64,000 nt of DNA from Cacajao melanocephalus (lineage: Eukaryota > Chordata > Mammalia > Primates > Pitheciidae), in NCBI GenBank assembly GCA_963573385.1, contig CAUYLG010026625.1, positions 1-64,000 on the forward strand, in the 5' to 3' direction. The notes beneath the pieces were generated by a model. The model ran no database searches. It was not told the origin of the DNA and saw only the letters and a list, made by a program, of their open reading frames with translations. Below, one piece after another: positions 48,231-60,785 of the stretch (position 1 is the stretch's first letter; every line of letters begins with the position of its first letter). The translations under genes were made by a program, and so were the position numbers.

Positions 48231-49085
48231 AAAGTCCCTAAAATTACTGATATTTCCCAATGAAAAGAGAGCAGTAAAAACATTGGGTAGACCAATTTCC
48301 AGACTTTGAACACTACTGACATCTCCAATATAGAAAAGTAATCAAAATGTAAAATGATAACTTTTTAACTGTAGAGAGGCCTTAAGTCATTTTTTTTTTA
48401 ACACGGAAAGGGATACGGATAGTCCTGGTTACCAAAACAATTCCTATGTGGTCAGTCTAAGCAGCCTAAATGAGACAGAAATATTTTAAGATGTATAATG
48501 CAAAGAAATAGAAGATTGTGAATAATGAGAAAAGGCCACTGAGATAGGCCATAATTTGAAATGGAATACCTTGGACACAAAAGATTATGAAATTACTAGA
48601 TGTTTGAATGTTGAACACAGACAACTTCAAACCTTAACAACCATCTCCATTCTGATCCCACAGATACCACTTGAAATCAGTGGTTAAGGATCTAATAAAT
48701 CACAAATGTTTTTTGAACAAGTCCTCCAAACCCACAATACTGATCATATTTCCATGTCACTTTATCCCTCTGTGATAGCATTTAGCACTTTGTTTTGTAT
48801 TGGACCTCTGAGTGTTTGTCTCTATAGAAAGTTCAGCTTATTAGATCTTGACCTCTTAAAAGAAGTCTTACTCATCTTTGATCTCCCAATTAAACCTAAA
48901 GTAATAGCTTATATATAATAAAAATATAAATGTGTATTTGTTAAATAAATTAAAACTTTATTTTCTGTTGAGGAAGACAAGTCTGTAGGGGAAGAAGAAA
49001 AACTAAGCTATTTCTGAGCTCCTACAGTGATTGGGGAACAATGTTATTGGTGCTTCAATAGTCACTTTTAATCTTCATAGTTAAG
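48231..49085. other. Unassigned sequence
   Basis: Nothing recognised; the 70-codon frame at 48706-48918 is featureless. Confidence 0.45.
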
Positions 49086-49089
49086 AAAG

Positions 49090-49315
49090 TCCTATATAGA
49101 GGTTAAGATTACAGGCTCTAGAGTCTGACTACCTAGGGTGAAGTCCTGATTCCATTTTATAGCTTTATAAGACTCGGCAAGTTGTTTAACCTCTCCATGG
49201 CTCAGTTTGATCATATATAAAATTAAGATAATAATAGTACTTACCTCATCAATGTGTTATGAATATTCATTGAGTTAATACCTGTAAAGTACACAGAACA
49301 GCATCCATGCAGATA
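49090..49315 (+). mobile_element. MIR SINE
   Basis: AGATTACAGGCTCTAGAGTC, 'gtgaagtcctgattcca', 'actcggcaagttgtttaacctctcc', GATAATAATAGTACTTACCT near 49227, ending 'acctgtaaagtacacagaacagc'. Complete pattern. Confidence 0.93.
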
Positions 49316-49741
49316 ACTGTGTTCTCACTGTATGCCATTAGCTACTGGAAGCTTGAACACCACTTTACATCTTCCATATCCAAACAAGGGCTCTATGACC
49401 TGGCTCTGTAGCATGAAAGAATAACTTGCTTCCCCGCCTCTCCTCCACCTCTTAGAGGAGGTCCCAGAGATGAAGAGCAAATGGAAGGGGACTACCTGCC
49501 CTCTCACCTTTGTCAGTTCTCAAGTCCTGACCACCTGGCAAATGTCTGTGAACCACTGTGGCTGCAATAGTTGCTCTTGGACCCTGTTCAATATCTGATT
49601 TCTCTACCAGAAAAGCAGAGTATGGCATCCTTCGCCAAGGTAGTGACATCCTCAATTCTATCACTAAGTGCTGTGTAACACATTTTGTAAACTCCCTGCA
49701 ACTCAGGCTCTCCCACTGTAAGATGGGGGTAATCATGGGGT
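49316..49741. other. Unassigned sequence
   Basis: No gene. Overlapping short frames on both strands (up to 105 codons on the minus strand at 49452-49769) have no domains. Confidence 0.4.
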
Positions 49742-49985
49742 AATAAAAATAATGACAGCAAACATGCATTAAATGCTTAGAATGTGTTAGGCACTGACCT
49801 TACTCCACTTAAAATTCACATAATCTTATGATACAGGTGCTATTATTGACCACATTTTACATACAGATAAGTAAAAACTGAGGCATAGAGAGACTATGTA
49901 ACTTGCCTAAGACCACATAGCTATTACATGGCTGTGCCAGGATTCAAACTCAGACACTCTGATTCCAGAACCTAGAAGACACTTT
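49742..49985 (-). mobile_element. MIR SINE
   Basis: Antisense MIR: 'gtgttaggcactgaccttactcc' near 49784, AACTGAGGCATAGAGAGACT near 49877, ACTTGCCTAAGACCACATAG near 49901, 'ccaggattcaaactcag'. Complete pattern, facing the MIR at 49090-49315. Confidence 0.93.
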
Positions 49986-50159
49986 ATAATGACTGTCTAC
50001 CTACAGTATATGGTCGGGAAATGCCAGATCTGTGTACCTATTATATGAAGTCATAATAGATCTACAGATTGGCAGACGATTTAGAAATCAGAGCAGGAGT
50101 CCCCATTATATCCCTGTGGACAAGAGAAGATCCAGCCTAGACTTGAGCAGATCCCTAAA

Positions 50160-50381
50160 CACAACTTTCACACTTTTCATGAATTGGCCCCTGCTTATCT
50201 CTTCAGTACCATTTGCCTTTCCCCAACACCATGACCATCAAACTTTACCCCACCCACGTGAACTTCTCTCAGTACCCTAAACATGTCATAATTCCATCAT
50301 CTCTCTATTCTAGATCTTCTCAACTCCCTGTTCCCTATGCTCAGAGCACTGTGTCTAGCTCCATTTCACCTGGCTCACTAT
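50160..50381 (+). mobile_element. L2 LINE, part 1 of an L2 split by two LTRs
   Basis: 'gaattggcccctgctta' near 50180, 'catgaccatcaaac', 'tgttccctatgctcagagcactgtg' near 50329 and ACCTGGCTCACTAT before the LTR are sense L2. It is interrupted at 50382 and continues at 51741. Confidence 0.78.
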
Positions 50382-51740
50382 TGATGGCCATGGTGGCCTG
50401 TCTAGAGCAGCTACGACAGGAATGCCAGCTGCAGCAGGGGAACCAGCAGGGACCAGGAACAGGCAGGAACCTTGCCCCCTACCGAGTTAAAGGGATAGGA
50501 GCCCCATGCTCCTGGACACAGTTGCAGCTGTTCAACAGTAGCTCCAGACCCAGCATCCCCAGGCTATCTGGGACCAGGAAGCCACCCTGCCCCCTCAGGC
50601 TTGTTGTCACTCCCTAGCCTCTCCCCACTCTCAGAGCCTGCTCCAATTTTGGAGCAAAATTGTGGCCAAGCCTGGGCACTGTGGCAACCCAGCCAAGTGT
50701 GGGCACACTCAGGGTGGTGCTGACATGCCAGCCACCTGCTGCCTTGGCCTCCTCCAGACTTTGGGCACCAATGAGCATGGGAGGAAGGCCAAGGAGGTGC
50801 TGAGGGTGGCTTGGCATAGGCCTGCAGCTGCCCCTCAGCATGAACAGCCTGGGTGCCATGGACAATGTGATTCCTGGCAGCAAGAGGCTTACAGGCTCCT
50901 GCGTGGAAAGGGGTAGGTCCCTGGTGAAGCCCCACCTTCAAGTCAGGGACAGCCTGAAGCATGGGAGCCGGGCTGTTAGTTCCAGGTGGAGTCAGCACTC
51001 AGAGTGAAAATTTATGGATAGTGCTTTTTCCGGCCGACCTATGGGGCCCATGAACCAATCCACATGCACTTCCCTCCCTTCTAGCCCATAAACATCCCCC
51101 ACTCGCTCAGCCAGACTCACACAGGTATCCAAACTACCAGCTGCAGGAAGAAGCAACCCACTTTGGGTCACCAAGATGACCTTCCTGCAGAAAGGAGCTA
51201 TGCACTGTGGAGCTACCCACTGCATGTCTGCTCTCTGCTGAGAGCTGGACACTCATTGGGACAACCTGCCTGAAGAAAGGAGCTACACGCTTCAGGTGTC
51301 CTGTGAGCTATTCTGTCACTCAGTGAAGGTCCTCTCCATCTTGCTCACCCTCCAGTTGTGCATCCATGTACCTCATTCTTCCTGGATGCAGGACAAGAAC
51401 TCAGGACCTGCCAAATGGAAGGACTGAAAGAGCTCTAACACAAACAGGGCTGAAATGAAACACAGTCCCCACAGCCCCCACTCACCACATTGTGGAATAG
51501 AGTCAGACCCTATGTTGGTGCCTGGAGCTGCCCACCCTGCCTCAGCAGCCAGCATGCCTGGCTGTGTACAGAGGCCAGACCCCACACTCACTCACCCATA
51601 CACCCCTCACCACTCTGCATCTGGCTCACCCTTGGCAGGATCTGGGCTGGTAGCACAAGCAGAGGCAGCAAGGGCAGAAGGCGTCACTGGCCACAGAGGG
51701 TTATGGCTAGCAAAGCAGCACCCACAGATCCCATGACACT
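50382..51740 (+). mobile_element. Endogenous retrovirus class I solo LTR, about 1.36 kb, GC-rich
   Basis: Begins TG (TGATGGCCATGG) and ends CA (...CCCATGACA), flanked by the 4-bp duplication CTAT (50378-50381 and 51741-51744). Near the 3' third are ACCAATCCACATGCACTTCC and a run of 'gtgtcctgtgagctattctgtcactcagtg' and 'catcttgctcaccctcc', the R/U5-type layout, then ACAAGAACTCAGGACCTGCC. The AATAAA-type signal is degraded. No gag, pol or env is present. It resembles MER52-type LTRs, but this name is unverified. Several open frames (up to 144 codons) in the GC-rich DNA are by-products. Confidence 0.8.
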
Positions 51741-51958
51741 ATTACTTAGTTTAAATGGCAATTTCTCTGGGGAGTCCTTTTTGACTTCTTCTACTCTCCC
51801 TTCCAAATAAGTTGAATGTCACTACTTTGTCCCCTAGTTCCCTACAATTTCCTATTTTGGCTCCTATCACACTGGACTATAAAAGCTCTGTTTCATATGT
51901 GTGTTTCCTTCTACACTCTAAGCTCTATGAAGACTCTGGCATGTTTTGCTCATCATTA
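51741..51958 (+). mobile_element. L2 LINE, part 2
   Basis: Resumes after the LTR: 'ctattacttagtttaaatggc', 'ggagtcctttttgacttcttc' near 51771, 'cacactggactataaaagctctg' near 51868, 'agctctatgaagactctggcatg'. It breaks at CATTA before the MST LTR. Confidence 0.82.
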
Positions 51959-52339
51959 GGACATAGTTTGGATTTGTGTCACCACCCAAATCTCATGTTG
52001 AATTGTAATCCCCGATGTTGGAGGTGAGGCCTGATGAGAGGTGATTGGATCCTAGGGGCAGATTTTCCCTTTGCTGTTCTCATGATAGTGAGTGACTTCT
52101 CACATAATCTGGTTGTTTAAAATGTGTAGCACCTCCCTCTCACTCTCTTCCTCCCGCTCCAGCCATGTAAGACATGCCTGCTCCCCCTTTGCTTTTGTCA
52201 TGATTGTAGTTTCCAGAAGCCTCCCCAGCCATGGCTTCCTGTATAGCCTGGGGAACCATGAGCCAATTCAACATCTTTTCTTTATAAATTACCCAGTCTC
52301 AGGTAGTTCTTTATAGCAATACAAGAATGAACTAATATA
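51959..52339 (+). mobile_element. MST/THE1-type (ERVL-MaLR) solo LTR
   Basis: TTTGGATTTGTGTCACCACC near the start, AGGTGATTGGATCCTAGGGG near 52040, 'gttctcatgatagtgagtgacttctcac', 'catgtaagacatgcctgc', CTTTATAAATTACCCAGTCT near 52279, ending GAATGAACTAATATA. The exact 5-bp duplication CATTA flanks it (51954-51958 and 52340-52344), as expected for ERVL-type elements. The LTR is essentially complete (381 bp). Confidence 0.95.
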
Positions 52340-52390
52340 CATTATGTCCCCAATGCCTGATACATATGTCTTTAATAAGTATATATCTTT
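52340..52390 (+). mobile_element. L2 LINE, part 3 (3' terminus)
   Basis: 'cattatgtccccaatgcctgatacatatgtctttaataag' is the L2 3' end that directly follows 'catgttttgctcatcatta' of part 2 once the MST LTR is removed. Confidence 0.78.
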
Positions 52391-54200
<1,810 letters not shown>

Positions 54201-54213
54201 AAAACTTGAATTC
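54201..54213. repeat. Alu target-site duplication, right copy
   Basis: AAAACTTGAATTC, exact repeat of 53897-53909. Confidence 0.93.
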
Positions 54214-54489
54214 CATGAATCTTAGATCAATAGCCAAATTTCCTATTCTACCACAAATGAGTTATAATTTTAGGTAAGTCTTGTCTTTGCCTTCACTGAA
54301 TCCTCTCTTTTAAAGCCAGGTATTTGGTTGCTCACTGTCTATCTGTCAAGGATACTCGAATAAAGAAATAATAAGTGCTAAAAGATTAAAGGAGTGGAAA
54401 GGAAATCTGAGTTGAAGTCCTAGTTCAGCTACACATGGCACTTTGAGTTTCTCCCTTTAACTTTCACAAGCACGTGGCACTGAGTGGTC

Positions 54490-54960
54490 TAAGGTGATGA
54501 GTACCTGGCCCTTGCTTGCTTCTCTAGCATCATCTAGCACCATGTGTCCTCTTGCTTGTCCTGATCCATCCATACCTGAGTTCTTTCAGGTTTTCAAACA
54601 ACACATGCTATATCCAACTCAGGGCTTTAATATGCCCAGAATATTCTGCCTCATCTTCACCTACCACATTTTTTCCATTTGATAACTCCCTCAATCTTGT
54701 AAGGCTCAACTGAACTAAAATGCTTTCAGAGGAGGCTTTCTTAGTCCTTATATTACTTTGGCTTCCCCATGTTTTATGTTTCCATTGCAACTTATGCCTG
54801 AATCTTGGCAGCAAGCATGCTCTGGTAAACATTTAAGTGTTCCTCCCCTCTTCAGTGAAAACAGAGACTTTGTCTGCCTTTATTTCTTCTATGCCCCTAG
54901 TACCTAGTTCATGACCAGCATACAGTAGTTACTCAATACAGATTTGTTAATTCCTCATGT
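54490..54960 (+). mobile_element. L2 LINE 3' end
   Basis: 'ctgatccatccatacctgag', 'gcccagaatattctgcctcatcttcacctacc' near 54634, 'ttgtaaggctcaactgaactaaaatg', 'gaggaggctttcttagtcc', 'gcccctagtacctagttcatgaccagcatacagtagttactcaatacag' to the terminus. Confidence 0.88.
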
Positions 54961-55165
54961 ATAAAATCTGCTCCAGATTTCAGAGGACTATAGTTAGTGT
55001 GTGAAAGTACTTTGTAAACGACAAAAGTAAATTGCAAATTGCTAGAAAATTCAAAGTCACTACTATTACTATGGTATGAATTCTGAAAAGCTCAAATTGT
55101 AACTATCTATTTGCTGAAGCTATAGCTGAACTTTATTATTGTTTGGGACATGGCTGAGATGGGAA
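54961..55165. other. Unassigned sequence
   Basis: Nothing recognised. Confidence 0.4.
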
Positions 55166-55352
55166 TACAGATAGTCCCTGACTTAATGATGGTTTTATTT
55201 AGGATTTTTCAACTTTACAATTGTGCAAAAGTGAGACACATTCGATGGAAACTGCACTTAAAATTTTGAATTTGATCTTTTCACTTTACAATATTTCCAA
55301 CTTACAATGGGTTTATCAGCATGAAAGCCCACTATAAATCAAGTAGCTCTAT
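55166..55352. mobile_element. Tigger-like (TcMar) nonautonomous DNA transposon
   Basis: CAGATAGTCCCTGACTTAAT, 'ttcaactttacaattgtgcaaaagtgagacacattcgatgg', 'tttgatcttttcactttac' then directly ACAATGGGTTTATCAGCATG and 'aagtagctctata'. Two ends are close together, so most of the interior of the full-length element is missing. TA flanks fit the target duplication. Confidence 0.8.
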
Positions 55353-56760
55353 ACTACCCTCCTCTGTTATAGAAGGGAGAATAATACCTTCAGGTAGGAA
55401 CCAGTATTGGAGTCTACTGCAGTATAACGAATTGGCCGAAAAGGTATCAATAAGAAACATTGATTATTTTTCATGGTTTTGGTGGGGAAAAAATGTAAAA
55501 GTAGCATGGTTAGATATTTCTGGCTTGGAGTATTTCATGAGGTTTCTGTCAGAGACTGGCTGGGACTGCAGTCATCTGAAGGCTTGAGTAGGCTGGGAGA
55601 TCCACTTCCATGGTATCTGCTCACTCATATGGCTGACAATTTGGTACTGGTAAGTAGCCTCAGTCCCTCTTCAAAAAAGCCTCTCCCAAATAATTCAAGG
55701 AGCAAGTAATTCAGGGAAACAAGATGGAAGACCCAATGGCCTTTGAAACCAAGCCTTGAAAATCACACATCATCACCTCTATAATAAGTTCAGTCACACA
55801 GGCAAACCTTCACTCACTGTGGAGGGAGACTACACAAGGGCACAGTATCAGGTGGTAAGGAGTACTGGAAGCCTTCAAGCTGGCTTCCACCAATGATGTA
55901 TTTTTCTCTGTCCAGAGTCACTGACAGAGTGCCTCATGCATAGTATGTAATTGAAAATAAATGTTTGAAGGGAGCTGTGGCTGGAATCATGGATCAGTAG
56001 ATGAAAGAGTGGTCCAAAGGACAGATGCTACATACCTTTTCATGTTAACAGTAAAAAAAAACAAGGAATATACTGAAGCAAGTAATGAATCTACACATAC
56101 ATATTCCCCAATCATCACGGCAAAGAGGATTGTTATTCTCCCGGTTTGGGGGACAAGTGCTAGTGATAGTAGGAGAAGACACATACCCCCGCAACAATTC
56201 CCAGGTTTTCTGAACCCAGTCTTACTTCTTCTTGATCCACTAGCATAGTTGTGAACAAAATGCTTGGATACATGGACTTTATCATTTATATTAAAAGAAA
56301 TGATAAGAGGATTAGAAACTGCCAAAGTCAATCTTTTTTGCATTATCCTTGTAATGGAAATTCAGAATTTAGATACTCCTGTGGATGTTATGCAAATACA
56401 TTAAACAATACAGGGAGGATTTGAGCTTTTAGAATTTCTGACTAAAACAGGCATTAATATAATTATCATTTCAAAGTTCTAATATTATTTGCATTTTCTT
56501 TTGCCCTGTTTTTGTAAGAATTTCTAAATGTTTCAGTAAATATTTGTAAATTTTCACATAAAAGAGTAAAGACCATTCAGAGTAAGAAAGGAGTTTTGCA
56601 GACCAGAATTGATTACTTTAATATTCAAGCTTACTAGTTCATCCAGAAACATAGCTCTGACCCTGTAGGGGTTTATAATCTAATGAACTCAAAAGAAAAG
56701 CAAGATTTCAGTGAAGAACAACCATTATCAGTATAAGGAACAAGTCAAAAACAGGGTACT
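55353..56760. other. Unassigned sequence
   Basis: No gene or repeat recognised. The open frames at 55961-56248 (+) and 55987-56343 (-) are antisense to each other and have no domain. Confidence 0.45.
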
Positions 56761-56764
56761 TATC

Positions 56765-57300
56765 CTATCAGCTCTCTCTCCCTCACTTCTCTTATCTAAT
56801 CCATCAGTATCTCCTAGATCCCTTTTCTCTATTCTCTTTGTTCCACAAAGTCATGTATGATCTGGTCCCAATATAACTTTCCCACCTCACCTCACAAGAC
56901 CCCCTCCTAACCCTAAGTGTGAAAGAAGGCTGAACTCTTCTTTCAGTCCAACGATACAGTCGTTCACCACTTTCTTCCACAGGCTATGTTCTCTAGAAAG
57001 TCCTTCAATACATCCCTTCATTCAAACCTCACTTCAAGAAAGAATTCCTTGCGCTTCAGTGGAAATTAGTTCTTCCTATTATAGGCAGGATAGCACCATG
57101 TATCTCCTTAATACCACTTATCACAACTGTCATTTTTATTCCCTGTGGAACAATTGAGATAGTATTGATTGCCTCATGCTCCTCACGCCCACTCCCAAGG
57201 GCAGGGATGCTGACTACTTTGGTCATTATTGTGCTCACAGTGCCCTCCATGGTGTTCAAGGCATCGCTGATATTCACTATAAGTAAGGATACATGGAATG
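56765..57300 (+). mobile_element. L2 LINE fragment
   Basis: TCTAATCCATCAGTATCTCC near 56795, 'aagtcatgtatgatctggtccc' near 56849, 'atgttctctagaaagtcc' near 56988, 'ccttaataccacttatcacaactgtc' near 57105, and GGGCAGGGATGCTGACTACT near 57200, in L2 order. Confidence 0.82.
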
Positions 57301-57342
57301 AATGGAGATTTCAAACATATACCTATTCATTCATTCCATGTA
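57290..57342. repeat. Perfect 15-bp inverted repeat
   Basis: TACATGGAATGAATG (57290-57304) and CATTCATTCCATGTA (57328-57342) are exact reverse complements, separated by 23 bases. It sits at the 3' end of the L2. Confidence 0.9.
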
Positions 57343-59150
57343 ACTAGAATACAGTTAACACCATGGAAGAGTTTGATATACTTATTTAAGAAAAAGAAAG
57401 TAAAATACAAGGTATATCTCTCTTGATTAGTTCTTGTGTTGCTATCAATGGCTAGAACAAAATGAGACAGAAGCTATTCTGGACAATCAGGAAAGAGGTA
57501 TCCCCATCCCCTATTTAGGTGGGAGATTTTTACAGATAATAAAATCTTTCTAACAACCTTGAAATGTAAGTTTGTGGATAGCAGTTCTTTTTCATTTAGA
57601 AGGCTTTCAAGCACTCTATAAAGAAGGAAAGAACTGGAGAAAGGGGAAGTAATGGGAAACTATGATACAGCAATAGGCTGCAGAATATATCTACCAGTAT
57701 CTGTAAAATGGGACTACACATAAGCCATAGCTAGCTAACTTTCATCATAAGAGCTTAACTCCAAAACAAACAAGAAGAGGATGGTTACCCAATGCCACAC
57801 CTTTCGGAAGAATTAAAGAAATATAAAACAGTGCTTCACAGACAAACAGGAAAGCATTATAGAAAACTACATTAAGTACAAAGGCCTAATCAGATAATTC
57901 AAATGGAATAAATCTATTCACACCTAAAATATAGAACTTACAGAACTTATGTTCTTTCTGCAGAAAAGTTAGCGGCTAACTTTTAAGAACAGAGCAACAG
58001 TATTTATATAGGTAGAAGTAATTTCATATACTTCAACTCTTTGAAAAGAATTTCTATGCTTTCCATTCGTTTAAACAAATTCTAAACATGAACTCCAAAT
58101 TTCTATTAGGACAGTCACATATAAAACAAAAGAATTTTAATGAGTTTTCTCCCCAAAATACCCAGAGGTATACATTCACATTAAGGATTAATGACTTGTC
58201 AGCTTGTACTTAAAGGAGAAAAGAGACATTTTAGTTGTAGAAATTCAAAAATAAAAGAGTATGAAGTAAGGAAACTTATCATTTTTCCCTTTTGTGTCAT
58301 AAAGAGAACTGACCTGATTTATTTGCTTTAAATTGGCCAAAAGAAAAATGGATTAAAGAGTTGGCCTTTTAAGCAAAAATTCATTCTGAGCAAAGTTTCA
58401 TAGCAAAATTAGAAGGCTTAGTCAGAAATACTCTTTTAGTCACTTAAATGATACAGCATTAATGTCAGAGTCAAACATAGTATAAAAGGGAGAAGCTATT
58501 TACATTTTAGATTTAACAAAATGTCTCCGATGATTGCTATAATGTCGAAGGAGTACCTCACTCTCTTAACCAAGCATGTCTTGTGGTAAGTGCCATAAAA
58601 CTACTTGAACTGCTATTTCAAACCATCAATGCAATTTTATCCCTATTTTTTAAAGTCTTATCTATTTCAAGTAAAAGTTAATGCTCAGTTTTCTGATTCA
58701 TTTACACTTGATGCACAGCTATGCCAGAGAAACTCTATTTGAGGTGCTATGAATCGCTTTTCTTCCCTTTTGAATTGAGAAGAGATGTTATGACAGCAGG
58801 AGACAGAATCCAAGGCTGAATAGATCAAGTTGAATTTGAAACATAGAACCCTCAATGTTAAAATACATTCCAAATTTGGAAGCTTACATTGTCCCATCCC
58901 CTAGAATATACATGATACAGACACCAGGAAAACAACCAGTGGTGTTGTATTTGACCTTCCTTTTCCATCTGGGGTTCCATCTTCCTTTTTGCGGGCATGC
59001 GCTCGTGAAAGAAAATAACAGATTCCATCTTTTTCCTTCAGAAAGAGACAACCTATTAACCAGACTGAGCAATCTTAAACTGAATCTGTACTGGCTCCAT
59101 AAAATCATCTATGTGATGAGAGAAAATAAAATAAAATCAGTTCTAGTCAG
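57343..59150. other. Unassigned sequence
   Basis: No gene or repeat recognised in 1.8 kb, apart from short A-runs. A TATAAAAG-like word near 58481 is not a supported promoter. Confidence 0.45.
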
Positions 59151-59250
59151 AGTCCCAGCTACTTGGGAGGCTGAGGCAGGAGGACACTAAGGCCCAGTAT
59201 TTGGAGACCAGTTTGGGCAAAATAGAAAGACCTCATCTCTTAAAAAAAAT
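59151..59250 (+). mobile_element. Alu left-monomer fragment (FLAM-like)
   Basis: GTCCCAGCTACTTGGGAGGC, TGAGGCAGGAGGAC, 'ggagaccagtttgggcaaaatag', 'gacctcatctctt', A-rich tail. The first ~40 bp of the monomer are missing. Confidence 0.88.
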
Positions 59251-59815
59251 GTTTAATTTTGAAAATTAAAATAACAAGTTTTACCTAGAAAATATAAAAT
59301 AGAGTATTTTATTTAGTTTTTCAGAGAAATGTTTCATGTCATAGATAAACAGAACACTTGGGGAAATGGTACAAACTGTGTCCACATTTTAAACAGACAA
59401 TATGTACCTGAATAGCCTTTTTATAGCATTTTTGCTCTTCTGGTCCTGCTCAGAGCCCAAACAGTTACAGGGCACGTCATTAAACAAGAAGGTCCTGAGA
59501 ACATCTTAAATCCTCGATAAATCTTTATGACACTCACAGTTCTATATACCACCAGAGTACACGTTTAAAGATTTCTATGACATAGAGTTGACCTAGCACT
59601 TTCTACCTTCCGTGAGCTTTATGTAGTCACTGACAGAAGTGTGTAAAAATCAATTTATGTTCAATAAGGTAAATGTCAATGATATCTTTAAACATGAAGA
59701 GCCAATGACATAGTTTATTTCCAGACATTCAAATTTTGATAGCTGATGACCTTAAATATTATTTGGTCATGATCCAAAAGTTCAGAGATATTTAATAACC
59801 TATAATTAACTGGAA
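59251..59815. other. Unassigned AT-rich sequence
   Basis: Nothing recognised. Confidence 0.4.
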
Positions 59816-59819
59816 GAAA

Positions 59820-60110
59820 GTTCTAAAGTCATGGCATTCTCCTACTCAGAAGTCTTCCATGGCTCACAACTCCATGCAAAAAGAAAGCTCATTGCATTCG
59901 TTCGGCATTTAAGAGCTTCCATAACCTGGTTCTAAACTACCCTTTCAGGCTGTTTGTACCCATCCATCACTCATGACTTATTCTCCAAAACATCCTGACC
60001 GATCCTTGTTGCTGAATACACACTACACTTCCCCACCTCTGGCCTATCATGCTCTTTTTTTGCTGTCTCTGTTGACTCTTCATTTCTAAATTGGGACAAT
60101 CTATTTATAA
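59820..60110 (+). mobile_element. L2 LINE fragment
   Basis: 'gaagtcttccatggctcacaac' near 59851, 'aagagcttccataacctggttctaaactacc' near 59911, 'actacacttccccacctctgg' near 60023. Sense L2 order. Confidence 0.7.
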
Positions 60111-60369
60111 GGCAGTAGTCCAGTAGTATATATGTCAAGACCATTAATGTCATTTTATACCCTTGACACCCAAAATTTATTTCTAAGACTCAGAAATAAT
60201 CAGAGCTATAAATGTATTTAAATATATAACAGTTGTTTTTATAATCAAACAGAAAAACCTTATCAATACCTAAAAACCCAGAGTTAGAGAATTATATTAA
60301 AAATCACTACTCATACATATAATGTATGATTGGTTAGCTGCTTAAATTATGTGAACAGAGCATTTTTAA

Positions 60370-60610
60370 TGATGAGGAGAAATGTTTAGTGAAATAGCAG
60401 GACAGAAAACTGCATGTACATAATATGATCTTAATTAGGTTAAAAAAAAAACCCTCAGAAAAAGACTGGATGGAAATATGTCAAAATAATACCAGTATTT
60501 CTAGGTCTTGATATTCAGGGTAATTGTTTTCTGCTGCTTTTTTAAACTCCCCTCTGCTTCACAAAATTCATACATGTATTACTTTTAATCAGAAAAAAAT
60601 AAAATATTGA
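60370..60610 (+). mobile_element. Ancient L1M 3' UTR
   Basis: 'tagtgaaatagcaggacag', 'gcatgtacataatatgatctta', 'tggaaatatgtcaaaataataccag', CATGTATTACTTTTAATCAG near 60574 and an A-rich end. Confidence 0.78.
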
Positions 60611-60639
60611 GAAGGTTCTTTTTAATCCTATATTTTAAG

Positions 60640-60785
60640 AAGACGCTCTCATGCTGTCCTCTATAAAACCTTCTCAAATGACCCTTGATGGAATTAATTT
60701 CTCATTTCTCTGTGGTCTCATAATACTTTGTACTTCCAACTATTTTTAATTACATTTTCTGCTTGATATAGTTGTTGAATTTAAT
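60640..60785 (+). mobile_element. Possible L2 3' fragment
   Basis: 'cctctataaaaccttctcaaatgacccttgatgg' and 'tctctgtggtctcataatactttgtacttcc' have L2 3' UTR character. Confidence 0.5.

Noticed and set aside
50382..51740. Assignment of the LTR to HERV9/LTR12
   Set aside because: The LTR12 start and the repeated CCAATCAGC-type enhancer blocks are not present. MER52-like is a looser fit, and I left the family open.
50213..51810. Several overlapping frames of 82-144 codons on both strands
   Set aside because: Stop-poor frames are expected in the GC-rich LTR. They overlap one another, show no domain and are not retroviral gag, pol or env.
58478..58490. TATAAAAG-like promoter word
   Set aside because: No downstream gene, initiator or CpG context; one such word is expected by chance in AT-rich DNA.
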